Of a stretch of DNA of 5,817 nucleotides, positions 1 to 5,777 are shown piece after piece. Source of the DNA: Acidobacteria bacterium UBA6911 (GTDB lineage: Bacteria > Acidobacteriota > UBA6911); the NCBI GenBank assembly GCA_002451015.1, contig DKBB01000136.1:1-5817 (forward strand), given 5' to 3'. The position numbers were made by a program, and so were the translations under genes. The notes below the pieces were generated by a model, which ran no database searches, had not been told where the DNA came from, and saw nothing but the letters and a program-made list of their open reading frames with translations. Numbering within the stretch: position 1 is the first letter of the stretch; every line of letters begins with the position of its first letter.

Positions 1-1194
1 GTCGTGCGGGCCGAGGCCGTGCATCAGTTCGTGCATCAGAATATGCGTAAAAAACGCGTCGAAGGACACATGTTTTTGATCCGTATCTGTAAGGACAGCC
101 TGTGCAATCGGTATCAGTACGATTCTGAATTTGGCTTCCTGCACATTTTTCACCATGACCCGCTTGGCGCCCTTTTCTCGAATCACCCGCTCGTCGTTTG
201 GCAGGTTGAACGCCGCGGTCTGGACGCCGTGATTGGCGTCGCCGGTCGCCAGAATTTCGTTCACGACCCGGATGGGCGCCATTGATCCAAGTTTTGGATT
301 GCGGAATTTCGGATCGATCGGGAGGTTGTTTTCAATCACCTGGAGGTGGGACGCCAGCTTCGACAGCTTGTCTGTTTCCTCCTCGTCCCGGATTGTGATA
401 AAGGCCTCGAAGGCGGCTTTCGCATTGAACCATTCGTCTTCATATACTTCATAAGGTCCGAGGGTCGGTTCGATGCTCGAATCGAGTTCCATCCAGGCCA
501 GGTCGCTTTCGTAGTAGTCGTTGCTGAGAAAGGCCTCGGCCCTCTTGTTGAGAAATTCACGCAGCGTCGGCTGATCGGTCAGGGCGGCGGCTTCCCGCAA
601 CAGATCGGCTGCCAGGGCCAGTTCCGGCTGATATTCCATGCTGTAGGGAACCACGGTATAGGACCCGGTTGCTCCTTCGTTATCAAGTCGGATTGTCGAG
701 TAAAAACCCATCGCACGGATTCGTTCTTCCGGTGAAAGCCGTTCCAGCCAGGATGCAACGTCCTTTTTGGATGCGCCGGGAGGGTAGTAATTCGCACATG
801 CCGGTTTTTCTGGAACACCCGAAAGAAAAGCGGCATTATGATCGAGCCGTGACCAAGGGCCTTTATTGATCAGGAAATAATGCAGCCGGGCTTTTCCGAG
901 AGGCGTTTCATCTCCGATGAGGCTCATCAGCAGAGATTCGTTCCCGGCCCATACCTGGCGAAGGAAAAGCGCATCCATAATTCGGGCTGCCTGCAGCAAT
1001 TTGATTAAAGCATGTTGTTCCCTGGCAGGCAGATGTTTGATTCCGGCCGTTATTTCTACAGGAGCAAAACGGGCGGCCATTTTCTGGAGAGAGGTCTGAT
1101 TTGGCATTTGCGGCTCCCGGGAAAGCGATTGCGTCGAGATGATTGAAGCAAGCGCGGTTGCAATGAAGAGTAATCGAATTAGGACTGTTTTCAT
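1..1194 (-). CDS. Exported M49-family (dipeptidyl-peptidase III-like) zinc metallopeptidase, C-terminus cut by window edge
   Basis: The minus strand is open for 398 codons from an ATG at 1194 to the window edge, without a stop. Residues 1-25 form a Sec-type signal peptide (KTVLIR, then a hydrophobic stretch), so the enzyme probably acts in the periplasm or outside the cell; no lipobox cysteine is visible. The zinc site is H388-E389-L-M-H392, followed by GLGPH. This HExxH-GxGPH form is typical of bacterial and plant M49 enzymes, whereas animal and fungal DPP III have a six-residue HExxGH. Other family-like blocks are GPYEVYED (about 246-253), AKAAFEAF (258-265) and NDERV...EKGAKRVM...AKF (333-356). 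M49 peptidases typically release dipeptides from the N-termini of short peptides. The third zinc ligand, a downstream glutamate, lies outside the window, as do roughly 150 residues judging from usual bacterial lengths. The gene is divergent from the cytochrome operon. Family assignment is firm; substrate is unknown. Confidence 0.9.
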   Translation of the reverse strand, partial: MKTVLIRLLFIATALASIISTQSLSREPQMPNQTSLQKMAARFAPVEITAGIKHLPAREQHALIKLLQAARIMDALFLRQVWAGNESLLMSLIGDETPLGKARLHYFLINKGPWSRLDHNAAFLSGVPEKPACANYYPPGASKKDVASWLERLSPEERIRAMGFYSTIRLDNEGATGSYTVVPYSMEYQPELALAADLLREAAALTDQPTLREFLNKRAEAFLSNDYYESDLAWMELDSSIEPTLGPYEVYEDEWFNAKAAFEAFITIRDEEETDKLSKLASHLQVIENNLPIDPKFRNPKLGSMAPIRVVNEILATGDANHGVQTAAFNLPNDERVIREKGAKRVMVKNVQEAKFRIVLIPIAQAVLTDTDQKHVSFDAFFTHILMHELMHGLGPHD

Positions 1195-1202
1195 TATGGT
1201 TT

Positions 1203-1210
1203 CACCTTCC
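1203..1210 (-). promoter_or_regulatory. Ribosome binding site of the M49 peptidase gene
   Basis: Read on the minus strand this is GGAAGGTG, eight bases before the ATG at 1194. It supports that ATG, which includes the signal peptide, over the internal Met30 start that would remove it. Confidence 0.65.
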
Positions 1211-1300
1211 AGTTCTGATTCCCGGCGGCGAACCCGACGGGAAATCCGGATGTATGATCTCCGGCAGCCTGTTGTACTTTCACCACGGGCCGCTAGGTTC

Positions 1301-1329
1301 AGGATACATCGCGCCGGTCGAGTAGACAA
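1301..1329 (-). promoter_or_regulatory. Candidate sigma70-type promoter for the M49 peptidase gene
   Basis: On the minus strand, TTGTCT (1329-1324) and TATCCT (1306-1301) are separated by 17 bp. Each box matches four of six consensus bases. Transcription would start near 1294, giving a leader of about 100 bases. The match is moderate and could be chance. Confidence 0.3.
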
Positions 1330-1347
1330 CCAACGATTGGATGTTGT
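1326..1347. repeat. Small inverted repeats overlapping the candidate leftward promoter
   Basis: CCAA-CGA-TTGG (1330-1340) is a perfect 4+3+4 palindrome. ACAAC (1326-1330) and GTTGT (1343-1347) flank it as a second, slightly offset inverted pair. The element touches the candidate -35 box of the leftward promoter, where an operator would sit. The arms are short, so no regulator can be named and chance occurrence is possible. Confidence 0.25.
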
Positions 1348-1442
1348 ATTTCGCCATTTGCGGGTCAAGGGAATCGGAAGCAACCGGGAAAGAGTTTGCA
1401 TGTATCGGGATTATTTTTTACGCTCCCGCGCCTATTCATTAA

Positions 1443-1472
1443 TAGACAAAAATTACGGCGATCAAGTATAAT
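1443..1472 (+). promoter_or_regulatory. Strong candidate sigma70 promoter for the cytochrome-phosphoesterase operon
   Basis: TAGACA (1443-1448, five of six consensus bases) is followed after 18 bp by a perfect TATAAT (1467-1472). This is the best promoter-like sequence in the window and faces the peroxidase gene. Transcription would begin near 1479, leaving a long leader of about 168 bases before the ATG at 1647. Start-site position is inferred from box spacing only. Confidence 0.55.
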
Positions 1473-1553
1473 TTCCGAATTATCTGTAGGTATGCAATCC
1501 CCCCTGCTGCCATACGGAATCTGTTGCTCGTTGCAATTTCGAACAAGCTTCTG

Positions 1554-1592
1554 AAACAGATCGACAACATTTTATTTTGAAAAGATCTGTTT
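1554..1592. repeat. 9-bp perfect inverted repeat in the operon leader
   Basis: AAACAGATC (1554-1562) and GATCTGTTT (1584-1592) are exact reverse complements separated by 21 bases. Arm centres are 30 bp apart, about three helical turns, which would put both arms on one face of the DNA for a dimeric regulator. In RNA they could pair as a stem with a large loop. A partial copy, ATCTGTT, also lies upstream at 1519-1525. There is no U-rich tail directly after the second arm, so this does not look like an intrinsic terminator. Whether it is an operator or an RNA element is undecided. Confidence 0.45.
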
Positions 1593-1634
1593 GGGTATCC
1601 ACTATGGCGCTTCAGGGCGCCCTTGCTTCTGAAT

Positions 1635-1640
1635 AGAGGA
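1635..1640 (+). promoter_or_regulatory. Ribosome binding site of the diheme peroxidase gene
   Basis: AGAGGA lies six bases before the ATG at 1647. It decides the start: the in-frame TTG at 1623 is upstream of this site and would add eight residues in front of a normal signal peptide. Confidence 0.7.
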
Positions 1641-1646
1641 CAAACC

Positions 1647-2801
1647 ATGAACCTAAAACTGATTCAGGGAGTTCTGATTTCATGTCTGTGGATCGGCGCC
1701 TCGGTTCTGTGCGCTCAGAATCCGTCGGACTCGGCCCCTGTCGGATTGCCTTCACTGCCCGTTCCGGCACATAATCCGCAGACCCCGGAGAAAATTGCCC
1801 TGGGCAAAAAGCTTTTCGAAGACAAGCGCTTCAGTACCACCGGCAAGGTCAGTTGTTCAACCTGCCATGACAGCGAGAAGGCTTTTACCGATAGCCCCCT
1901 TAAGGTTTCTGAAGGCATTGACGGTCTTACCGGGACTCGGAATGCTCCCACGGTAGTCAACGCCGCTTATTTCACAGCGCAGTTCTGGGACGGCCGTTCA
2001 CCGAGCCTTGAGGACCAGGCGCTGCATCCGTTTATAAACCCTGTGGAGATGGGCCTGAAAAACCACGAGCCGATTTTGGAAGTGATCCGGTCGGATCCTG
2101 AGTATATCGAGGCCTTCACGAAAATCTTCGGGAAGAACGAAACCACAATATCCATGGATGAAGTCACCCAGGCGATTGCGGCGTTCGAGCGCACCCAGGT
2201 TTTCGGGGCGACCCCTTTCGACCGGTATTATTTCCTGGGCGACCCGACCGCACTCACCACCGCGCAGAAGCGCGGTCTGGACCTTTTCGTGAACGAGGGG
2301 CGCTGCGTTTCGTGCCACATCATTGAACAAACCCAGGCGCTGTTCACCGACAATCGTTTTCACAATGTAGGTGTCGGCATCAACGGCATTCAGAAGGATG
2401 TCCCTGATCTTGCGGGGGAATTTCTGAAAGCAGGGTACACAAAAACCGAGGTGGATGAAAAGGTACTCACCGACACCCGGACCTCGGAACTGGGCCGTCT
2501 CGTGGTCACCCGTGATTTCGATGACATCGGCAGTTTCAAAACACCGACGCTGCGCAATATTGCCGTCACTGCACCCTACATGCACGACGGAAGCCTAAAA
2601 ACCCTGAATGAAGTCATGGTTCACTACAACAACGGCGGTGTGACGGAGGAAGGCGATCCGGTGAACGACTTTCTTAGCAGCGGCATTCGCCCCCTGAATC
2701 TCACGGACCAGCAACTGGCGGACCTCGAGGCTTTTATGCAGGCCCTGACAAGCCCGGAGTTCGCGGACCTGGCAACAGCCGGGGAAGGAGGTTCCCGATG
2801 A
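1647..2801 (+). CDS. Diheme cytochrome c peroxidase / MauG-family protein, exported
   Basis: This 384-residue protein has a Sec signal peptide (about 1-23, ending LCA) and two c-type heme sites: CSTCH at 70-74 and CVSCH at 220-224. Family members are periplasmic and either reduce hydrogen peroxide with electrons from small cytochromes or, like MauG, oxidise protein side chains. Other family marks are RNAPT (98-102), FWDGR (113-117), NPVEM (131-135) with the probable catalytic Glu134, FKTPTLRN (297-304) and YMHDGSL (311-317), where Met312 is the expected distal ligand of the second heme. MauG has tyrosine there, so this end is peroxidase-like. Between the first heme site and RNAPT there is no histidine at the place where classical bacterial peroxidases carry the distal ligand of the low-potential heme. 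That heme may therefore be open without prior reduction. It is the first gene of an operon; its stop overlaps the next start. Family is certain; substrate is not. Confidence 0.92.
   Translation: MNLKLIQGVLISCLWIGASVLCAQNPSDSAPVGLPSLPVPAHNPQTPEKIALGKKLFEDKRFSTTGKVSCSTCHDSEKAFTDSPLKVSEGIDGLTGTRNAPTVVNAAYFTAQFWDGRSPSLEDQALHPFINPVEMGLKNHEPILEVIRSDPEYIEAFTKIFGKNETTISMDEVTQAIAAFERTQVFGATPFDRYYFLGDPTALTTAQKRGLDLFVNEGRCVSCHIIEQTQALFTDNRFHNVGVGINGIQKDVPDLAGEFLKAGYTKTEVDEKVLTDTRTSELGRLVVTRDFDDIGSFKTPTLRNIAVTAPYMHDGSLKTLNEVMVHYNNGGVTEEGDPVNDFLSSGIRPLNLTDQQLADLEAFMQALTSPEFADLATAGEGGSR
2785..2791 (+). promoter_or_regulatory. Ribosome binding site inside the end of the peroxidase gene, serving the phosphoesterase
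   Basis: AAGGAGG is a near-perfect Shine-Dalgarno sequence located six bases before the ATG at 2798. It lies within the last codons of the upstream gene, which indicates translational coupling across the ATGA overlap (2798-2801). Confidence 0.75.
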
Positions 2802-3874
2802 CCGGAAAACGATTTGACAGGCGTGATTTTCTTAAAAGAGGAGGCACCGCCATCGCCTTGAGCGCTATGCCCGTAAGTCTCGTTGAACTGGCATTTCCTC
2901 AAACGGATCAAAATTTCACTTTTGCCCACATATCCGACTCACACATCCAGCACATCAAGGGCGCGGAGTTCGTTCGCAACTGGGACCGGGGGCTCATTCG
3001 CGCCGTGGCGGAAGCCAACATGCTGACACCCAGGCCGGATTTCGTCATTTTCGGCGGAGATCTGGCACAGCTCGGCACCCGGGAAGAACTGGACCACGGG
3101 GCGGAGCTGCTGTCGCAATTGAAATATAAAACCTACTGCGTCATGGGGGAACACGACTACTACTTTGACCTGGGTGCGTACTGGTCCAAACTGTTCGGTC
3201 CGCAATACTACAGTTTCGATCACAAGGGTGTCCATTTTGTTGTATTGAACAGCGTTCTGACCACCGACGAATGGACCTACGAACGCTGGCCTACGGCCGA
3301 ACAGCGCATGCTGGAGATGGCCGGTCTGGACAATCCGAACGGATCCCCTTTCATGGTCGGGAAAAAACAGAGGGACTGGCTGCAGCAGGATCTTGACAAG
3401 GTCGATAAAAACACGCCGGTCTTTGTGTTCTCGCACTCGCCCATTCAAAAGATTTATAAAGGATGGAATTTCTGGACCGACGATGCTGAAGAGATCCATT
3501 CAATATTGAAGCCTTTCAGGAAGGTCACGGTTATCTACGGCCATGTGCACCAGATCCAGTACAATCAGATCGACAACATTACATTTCACGCCGTGATGGC
3601 TACGGCCTGGCCCTGGCCATATCCTCAGAGCTATGTGCATGCGGAACATAATTTCCCGAAGCTTACGGTCCCGATGAACCGGGCGGATCCTTTTTTTGAG
3701 CGCGATGCCACCGGATGGCAGTTTATCGGTGCCGATACCGGACGCATCACCATGCAGTATAACCTCTACAATAACACCAACCGGGTAGTGAATTTCAATG
3801 CGGCAACAGGGCGGCCTGAAGACCGGGATTACCAGGGCCCGGGTAGTAGAATTCCGCCGCAAACTCATTTCTAA
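2798..3874 (+). CDS. Tat-exported calcineurin-like metallophosphoesterase
   Basis: The 358-residue protein opens with a twin-arginine signal, RRDFLKRG (8-15) followed by a hydrophobic segment, so it should be exported folded with its metals. The two-metal phosphoesterase motifs follow in order: D47-S-H49, GGD88, GEHD (117-120, His119 as likely acid/base), FSH213 and GH249VH251. This is the class III phosphodiesterase/GpdQ-like layout, whose members cleave phosphomono- or diesters of nucleotides, glycerophosphodiesters or other substrates. The usual GNHD asparagine, a metal ligand, is glutamate (118) here. The insert at about 155-190 and the aromatic WPWPYPQ segment (271-277) after the metal site may shape the substrate pocket. 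The gene sits between two cytochrome genes, overlapping the first by four bases and ending 10 bp before the second, so it is almost certainly co-transcribed. The superfamily is clear; I cannot name a substrate. Confidence 0.9.
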   Translation: MTGKRFDRRDFLKRGGTAIALSAMPVSLVELAFPQTDQNFTFAHISDSHIQHIKGAEFVRNWDRGLIRAVAEANMLTPRPDFVIFGGDLAQLGTREELDHGAELLSQLKYKTYCVMGEHDYYFDLGAYWSKLFGPQYYSFDHKGVHFVVLNSVLTTDEWTYERWPTAEQRMLEMAGLDNPNGSPFMVGKKQRDWLQQDLDKVDKNTPVFVFSHSPIQKIYKGWNFWTDDAEEIHSILKPFRKVTVIYGHVHQIQYNQIDNITFHAVMATAWPWPYPQSYVHAEHNFPKLTVPMNRADPFFERDATGWQFIGADTGRITMQYNLYNNTNRVVNFNAATGRPEDRDYQGPGSRIPPQTHF

Positions 3875-3878
3875 GGAG
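3873..3878 (+). promoter_or_regulatory. Ribosome binding site of the small cytochrome gene
   Basis: AAGGAG overlaps the TAA stop of the phosphoesterase gene and lies six bases before the ATG at 3885. It fixes that ATG as the start and rejects longer in-frame extensions back into the upstream gene. Confidence 0.75.
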
Positions 3879-3884
3879 CAAGCT

Positions 3885-4298
3885 ATGAAATCGAAACTCA
3901 TGATCGCGGCTGTTGGCGCGCTGGTGGTGTCAAGCATCGTTATTACTTTGATTTCCTACGCCGACGAGTTCACCAGGGAAGACCAGGAGAGGTGGCAGCG
4001 GGAATACATGTCTGTTGTAGCAAAGGGCCGTGCGCTCTGGACTAGTCCCGAAATTGGAACAAACGGGGTCGCCTGCGCTCAGTGTCATCCCAATGCGGCC
4101 AATACGCATCCGGAGACCTATCCGAAATTCCAGCAGCAGTTAGGCCGGGTAATCGCCTTGCGCGAGATGATCAACTGGTGCATCCAACAGCCACTTGAAG
4201 GAAAGCCCCTGGCTTTGGACGATCCCAAAATGGTAGCGATAGAGGCGTATATTACCTACGAGCGGCGTGGAGTCGCCCTGGAGCCGGGGAAACACTAG
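3885..4298 (+). CDS. Small exported monoheme cytochrome c, possibly TsdA/SoxA-like
   Basis: The 137-residue protein has a basic start (MKSK), a hydrophobic segment (about 6-24) and a plausible cleavage site after SYA26. It could also remain as an N-terminal membrane anchor. One c-type heme site, CAQCH, lies at 64-68, preceded by a GTNGVAC stretch and followed by HPETYPKF (75-82) and QLG (85-87). The part MINWCIQQPLEGKPL (95-109) with LDDPKMVAIEAYI (111-123) resembles the heme domains of thiosulfate dehydrogenase TsdA and SoxA, which carry a similar IN-x-C ... M-x-A pattern. By that comparison Cys99 or Met116 could be the second axial heme ligand; this comparison is from memory. As last gene of the operon, it is a candidate electron carrier for the diheme peroxidase encoded two genes upstream. 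That it is a cytochrome c is firm; subfamily and partner are inference. Confidence 0.8.
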   Translation: MKSKLMIAAVGALVVSSIVITLISYADEFTREDQERWQREYMSVVAKGRALWTSPEIGTNGVACAQCHPNAANTHPETYPKFQQQLGRVIALREMINWCIQQPLEGKPLALDDPKMVAIEAYITYERRGVALEPGKH

Positions 4299-4349
4299 CC
4301 TGCATTCCCGAAAGAAATGTAACAATAAATTTGTCTGTGTATTGAATAT

Positions 4350-4373
4350 GATTCCCTGACATAGTACAGGAAT
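4350..4373. repeat. Weak bulged hairpin downstream of the cytochrome operon
   Basis: ATTCCCTG (4351-4358) pairs with CAGGAAT (4367-4373) through seven base pairs with one bulged C and an eight-base loop. The sequence after it lacks a T run, so it does not qualify as an intrinsic terminator. It may only protect the 3' end of the message. Elsewhere in the 217-bp gap from 4299 to 4515 I found no gene and no promoter with good boxes for tpiA. Confidence 0.25.
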
Positions 4374-4515
4374 ATCGGAAAAGTCAACGGGATCGATTGA
4401 AATATTTGCCGCTCGTCCGGAAGGTTGTGCCGATAGAGAATCGAGGCGAACAAGGCGCCGTATGGAAGCCCTAGATACATTTATAGCAGTAATTTAAGCC
4501 GGAAAGGGGAGTGCC

Positions 4516-5271
4516 ATGACGAGGAAGCCGGTTATTGCAGGAAACTGGAAAATGCATAAAACGGTGGAAGAAGCGCGTACCCTGGCGCAGGCTGTCGTAG
4601 AGGGAGTCGCCGGGGCGTCCCATTGTCAGGTTGTTATGGCGCCTCCCTATACCGCCCTGTATCCGGTTTCGGAGATATTGCAAAAGACTCCTGTTGTCCT
4701 TGCTGCCCAGAATGTGCATTGGGAGCCTAAAGGGGCTTTTACGGGTGAAATAAGCCTGCAGATGCTGGAGGAAATCGGGTGCGGCATGGTCATTGTCGGG
4801 CATTCCGAACGACGGCAGTATTTCGGGGAAACGGACCGTACCGTCAACCGGCGTATCCATGCCATATTGCAGTCGGCGCTCCAACCTGTTGTCTGTATCG
4901 GGGAAAGTCTCCAGGAGCGTGAGGCCGACCACCAATATGATATCATTACGCAACAACTTGCCGGTGGATTGGATGGCTTGACACGCCGGAGCCTGTTGCG
5001 TATTATTCTCGCCTACGAACCGGTATGGGCCATAGGGACCGGCCGTACGGCATCGCCCGAAACAGCCCAGGAAATGCATGCGTTTATTCGCAGTCGGCTT
5101 TCCGGGATGTTCGGTGAAGAAGCGCAGGAGGTTCGTATTTTATATGGCGGCAGCGTCAAGCCGGGAAATATTGCATCTTTGATGCAGCAGCCGGATGTCG
5201 ATGGTGCACTGGTAGGCGGCGCCTGCCTGGAAGCAGACAGCTTCCTGAGCATTATCCACTATAATTCCTGA
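4516..5271 (+). CDS. tpiA: Triosephosphate isomerase
   Basis: The enzyme interconverts glyceraldehyde 3-phosphate and dihydroxyacetone phosphate in cytoplasmic glycolysis and gluconeogenesis. The 251-residue length is normal for the family and the whole TIM barrel is present. Visible signature residues are Asn10 and Lys12 in GNWKMHK (9-15), catalytic His96 in VGHSERR (94-100), catalytic base Glu168 in AYEPVWAIGTG (166-176, running into the mobile phosphate-gripping loop), YGGSVKPGN (210-218) and GALVGGACL (230-238), which bind the phosphate. A purine-rich AAAGGGGAG stretch (4503-4511) ends four bases before the ATG and supports this start. The gene is followed 30 bp later by secG, so the two are probably co-transcribed. 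The usual glycolytic partners gap and pgk are not upstream; an unrelated cytochrome operon is. Nothing is missing or odd in the sequence. Confidence 0.98.
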   Translation: MTRKPVIAGNWKMHKTVEEARTLAQAVVEGVAGASHCQVVMAPPYTALYPVSEILQKTPVVLAAQNVHWEPKGAFTGEISLQMLEEIGCGMVIVGHSERRQYFGETDRTVNRRIHAILQSALQPVVCIGESLQEREADHQYDIITQQLAGGLDGLTRRSLLRIILAYEPVWAIGTGRTASPETAQEMHAFIRSRLSGMFGEEAQEVRILYGGSVKPGNIASLMQQPDVDGALVGGACLEADSFLSIIHYNS

Positions 5272-5301
5272 AGACCGGCGGAAAGCAGGTATCTGATCCC
5301 T

Positions 5302-5736
5302 ATGCTTCTATTTTATGCTATTACTACATTGCACGTAATCGTATGTTTCATCCTGGTTCTTGTCGTACTTCTGCAATCGGGAAAAGGGGCGGACCTGGCC
5401 GGCGCCTTCGGAGGCGGCTCAACTCAGACCGCATTCGGAAGCAGGGGGCCCGCTTCATTTCTGTCCAAGTTGACAACGATCGCGGCTATTATTTTCATGT
5501 TGACCAGTATAGGGTTGTCGTTGATTTCAACGCAGAAGGCTAGCAAATCCGTTCTCGAGGGGACTGCGGAAGAAACCGTCGTGCCGGAATCTAGTGCGGC
5601 CGATGAGGAAGTGTCCGATGATACCGATTTAACCCCGGAGCAGATCCGAAGAAAGGTCGAAGAACTGGAATCGAAAAGACAGGAACAGTCGGATCCTGAG
5701 GGATCAATCCCGGCTCCAGAATCCGAATCTCCCTAG
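5302..5736 (+). CDS. secG: Protein translocase subunit SecG
   Basis: SecG is a small inner-membrane subunit of the SecYEG channel that aids SecA-driven protein export. The 144-residue protein has two membrane segments (about 2-24 and 55-77) joined by the characteristic cytoplasmic loop: LLQSGKGADLAGAFGGG (23-39), then STQTAFGSRG (40-49). After residue 80 comes an acidic, Ser/Glu/Pro-rich tail of about 65 residues, including a charged, possibly helical stretch (TPEQIRRKVEELESKRQ, 111-127). Tails of varied length are common in SecG outside the Enterobacteria, whose protein is about 110 residues. The ribosome binding site is weak: AGGT at 5287-5290, 11 bases from the ATG. Expression may lean on read-through from tpiA. 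The channel serves Sec-dependent export, the route predicted here for the peptidase and both cytochromes. Confidence 0.96.
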   Translation: MLLFYAITTLHVIVCFILVLVVLLQSGKGADLAGAFGGGSTQTAFGSRGPASFLSKLTTIAAIIFMLTSIGLSLISTQKASKSVLEGTAEETVVPESSAADEEVSDDTDLTPEQIRRKVEELESKRQEQSDPEGSIPAPESESP

Positions 5737-5742
5737 CTGGCG

Positions 5743-5764
5743 CAACAACGACCGGCTTTTGTTG
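5743..5764. repeat. Short inverted repeat between secG and the tRNA gene
   Basis: CAACAA (5743-5748) and TTGTTG (5759-5764) are complementary across a ten-base loop. The stem is short and mostly A-T, and the only T run lies inside it. I do not regard it as a convincing terminator, so transcription may continue from secG into the tRNA. Confidence 0.2.
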
Positions 5765-5777
5765 GAATGTTACAAGT

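Larger units (their letters stand above)
1195..1646. other. Divergent intergenic region, 452 bp, no gene recognised
   Basis: The region separates the leftward peptidase gene from the rightward cytochrome operon. Short open frames cross it, but none has a ribosome binding site together with a recognisable protein, and several merely extend out of neighbouring genes. The part from about 1400 to 1600 is visibly richer in A and T than the flanking genes, as expected for promoter DNA. It contains candidate promoters in both directions and an inverted repeat, annotated separately. I saw no tRNA, riboswitch or CRISPR structure here. Confidence 0.7.

Noticed and set aside
1139..1471. Plus-strand open frame of 110 codons spanning the peptidase start and the intergenic region
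   Set aside because: It overlaps the signal-peptide region of the peptidase antisense, has no good ribosome binding site, and its arginine-rich translation resembles nothing.
1623..1646. Upstream TTG start for the peroxidase gene
   Set aside because: The AGAGGA ribosome binding site lies between this codon and the ATG at 1647, and the extension would spoil the N-terminus of the signal peptide.
1998..2585. Minus-strand open frame of 195 codons opposite the peroxidase gene
   Set aside because: It is a shadow of a gene with two heme motifs and a full set of family signatures; the antisense translation has no recognisable domain.
2939..3499. Minus-strand open frame of 186 codons opposite the phosphoesterase
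   Set aside because: The sense strand carries every phosphoesterase motif in order; the antisense translation shows none.
3798..3884. N-terminal extension of the small cytochrome back into the phosphoesterase gene
   Set aside because: The ATG at 3885 has an ideal ribosome binding site and begins a signal peptide; the longer form would bury that signal inside the protein.
4350..4376. Intrinsic terminator after the cytochrome operon
   Set aside because: The stem has a bulge, is not GC-rich, and is followed by ATATCGG rather than a T run.
4397..4515. Sigma70 promoter for tpiA
   Set aside because: TTGAAA (4397-4402) and AT-rich stretches near 4472-4487 exist, but no pair of boxes has both good matches and 16-18 bp spacing.
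4471..5079. Long minus-strand open frame of 202 codons opposite tpiA
   Set aside because: It lies antisense to an unmistakable tpiA with all catalytic residues, and its translation resembles no protein family.
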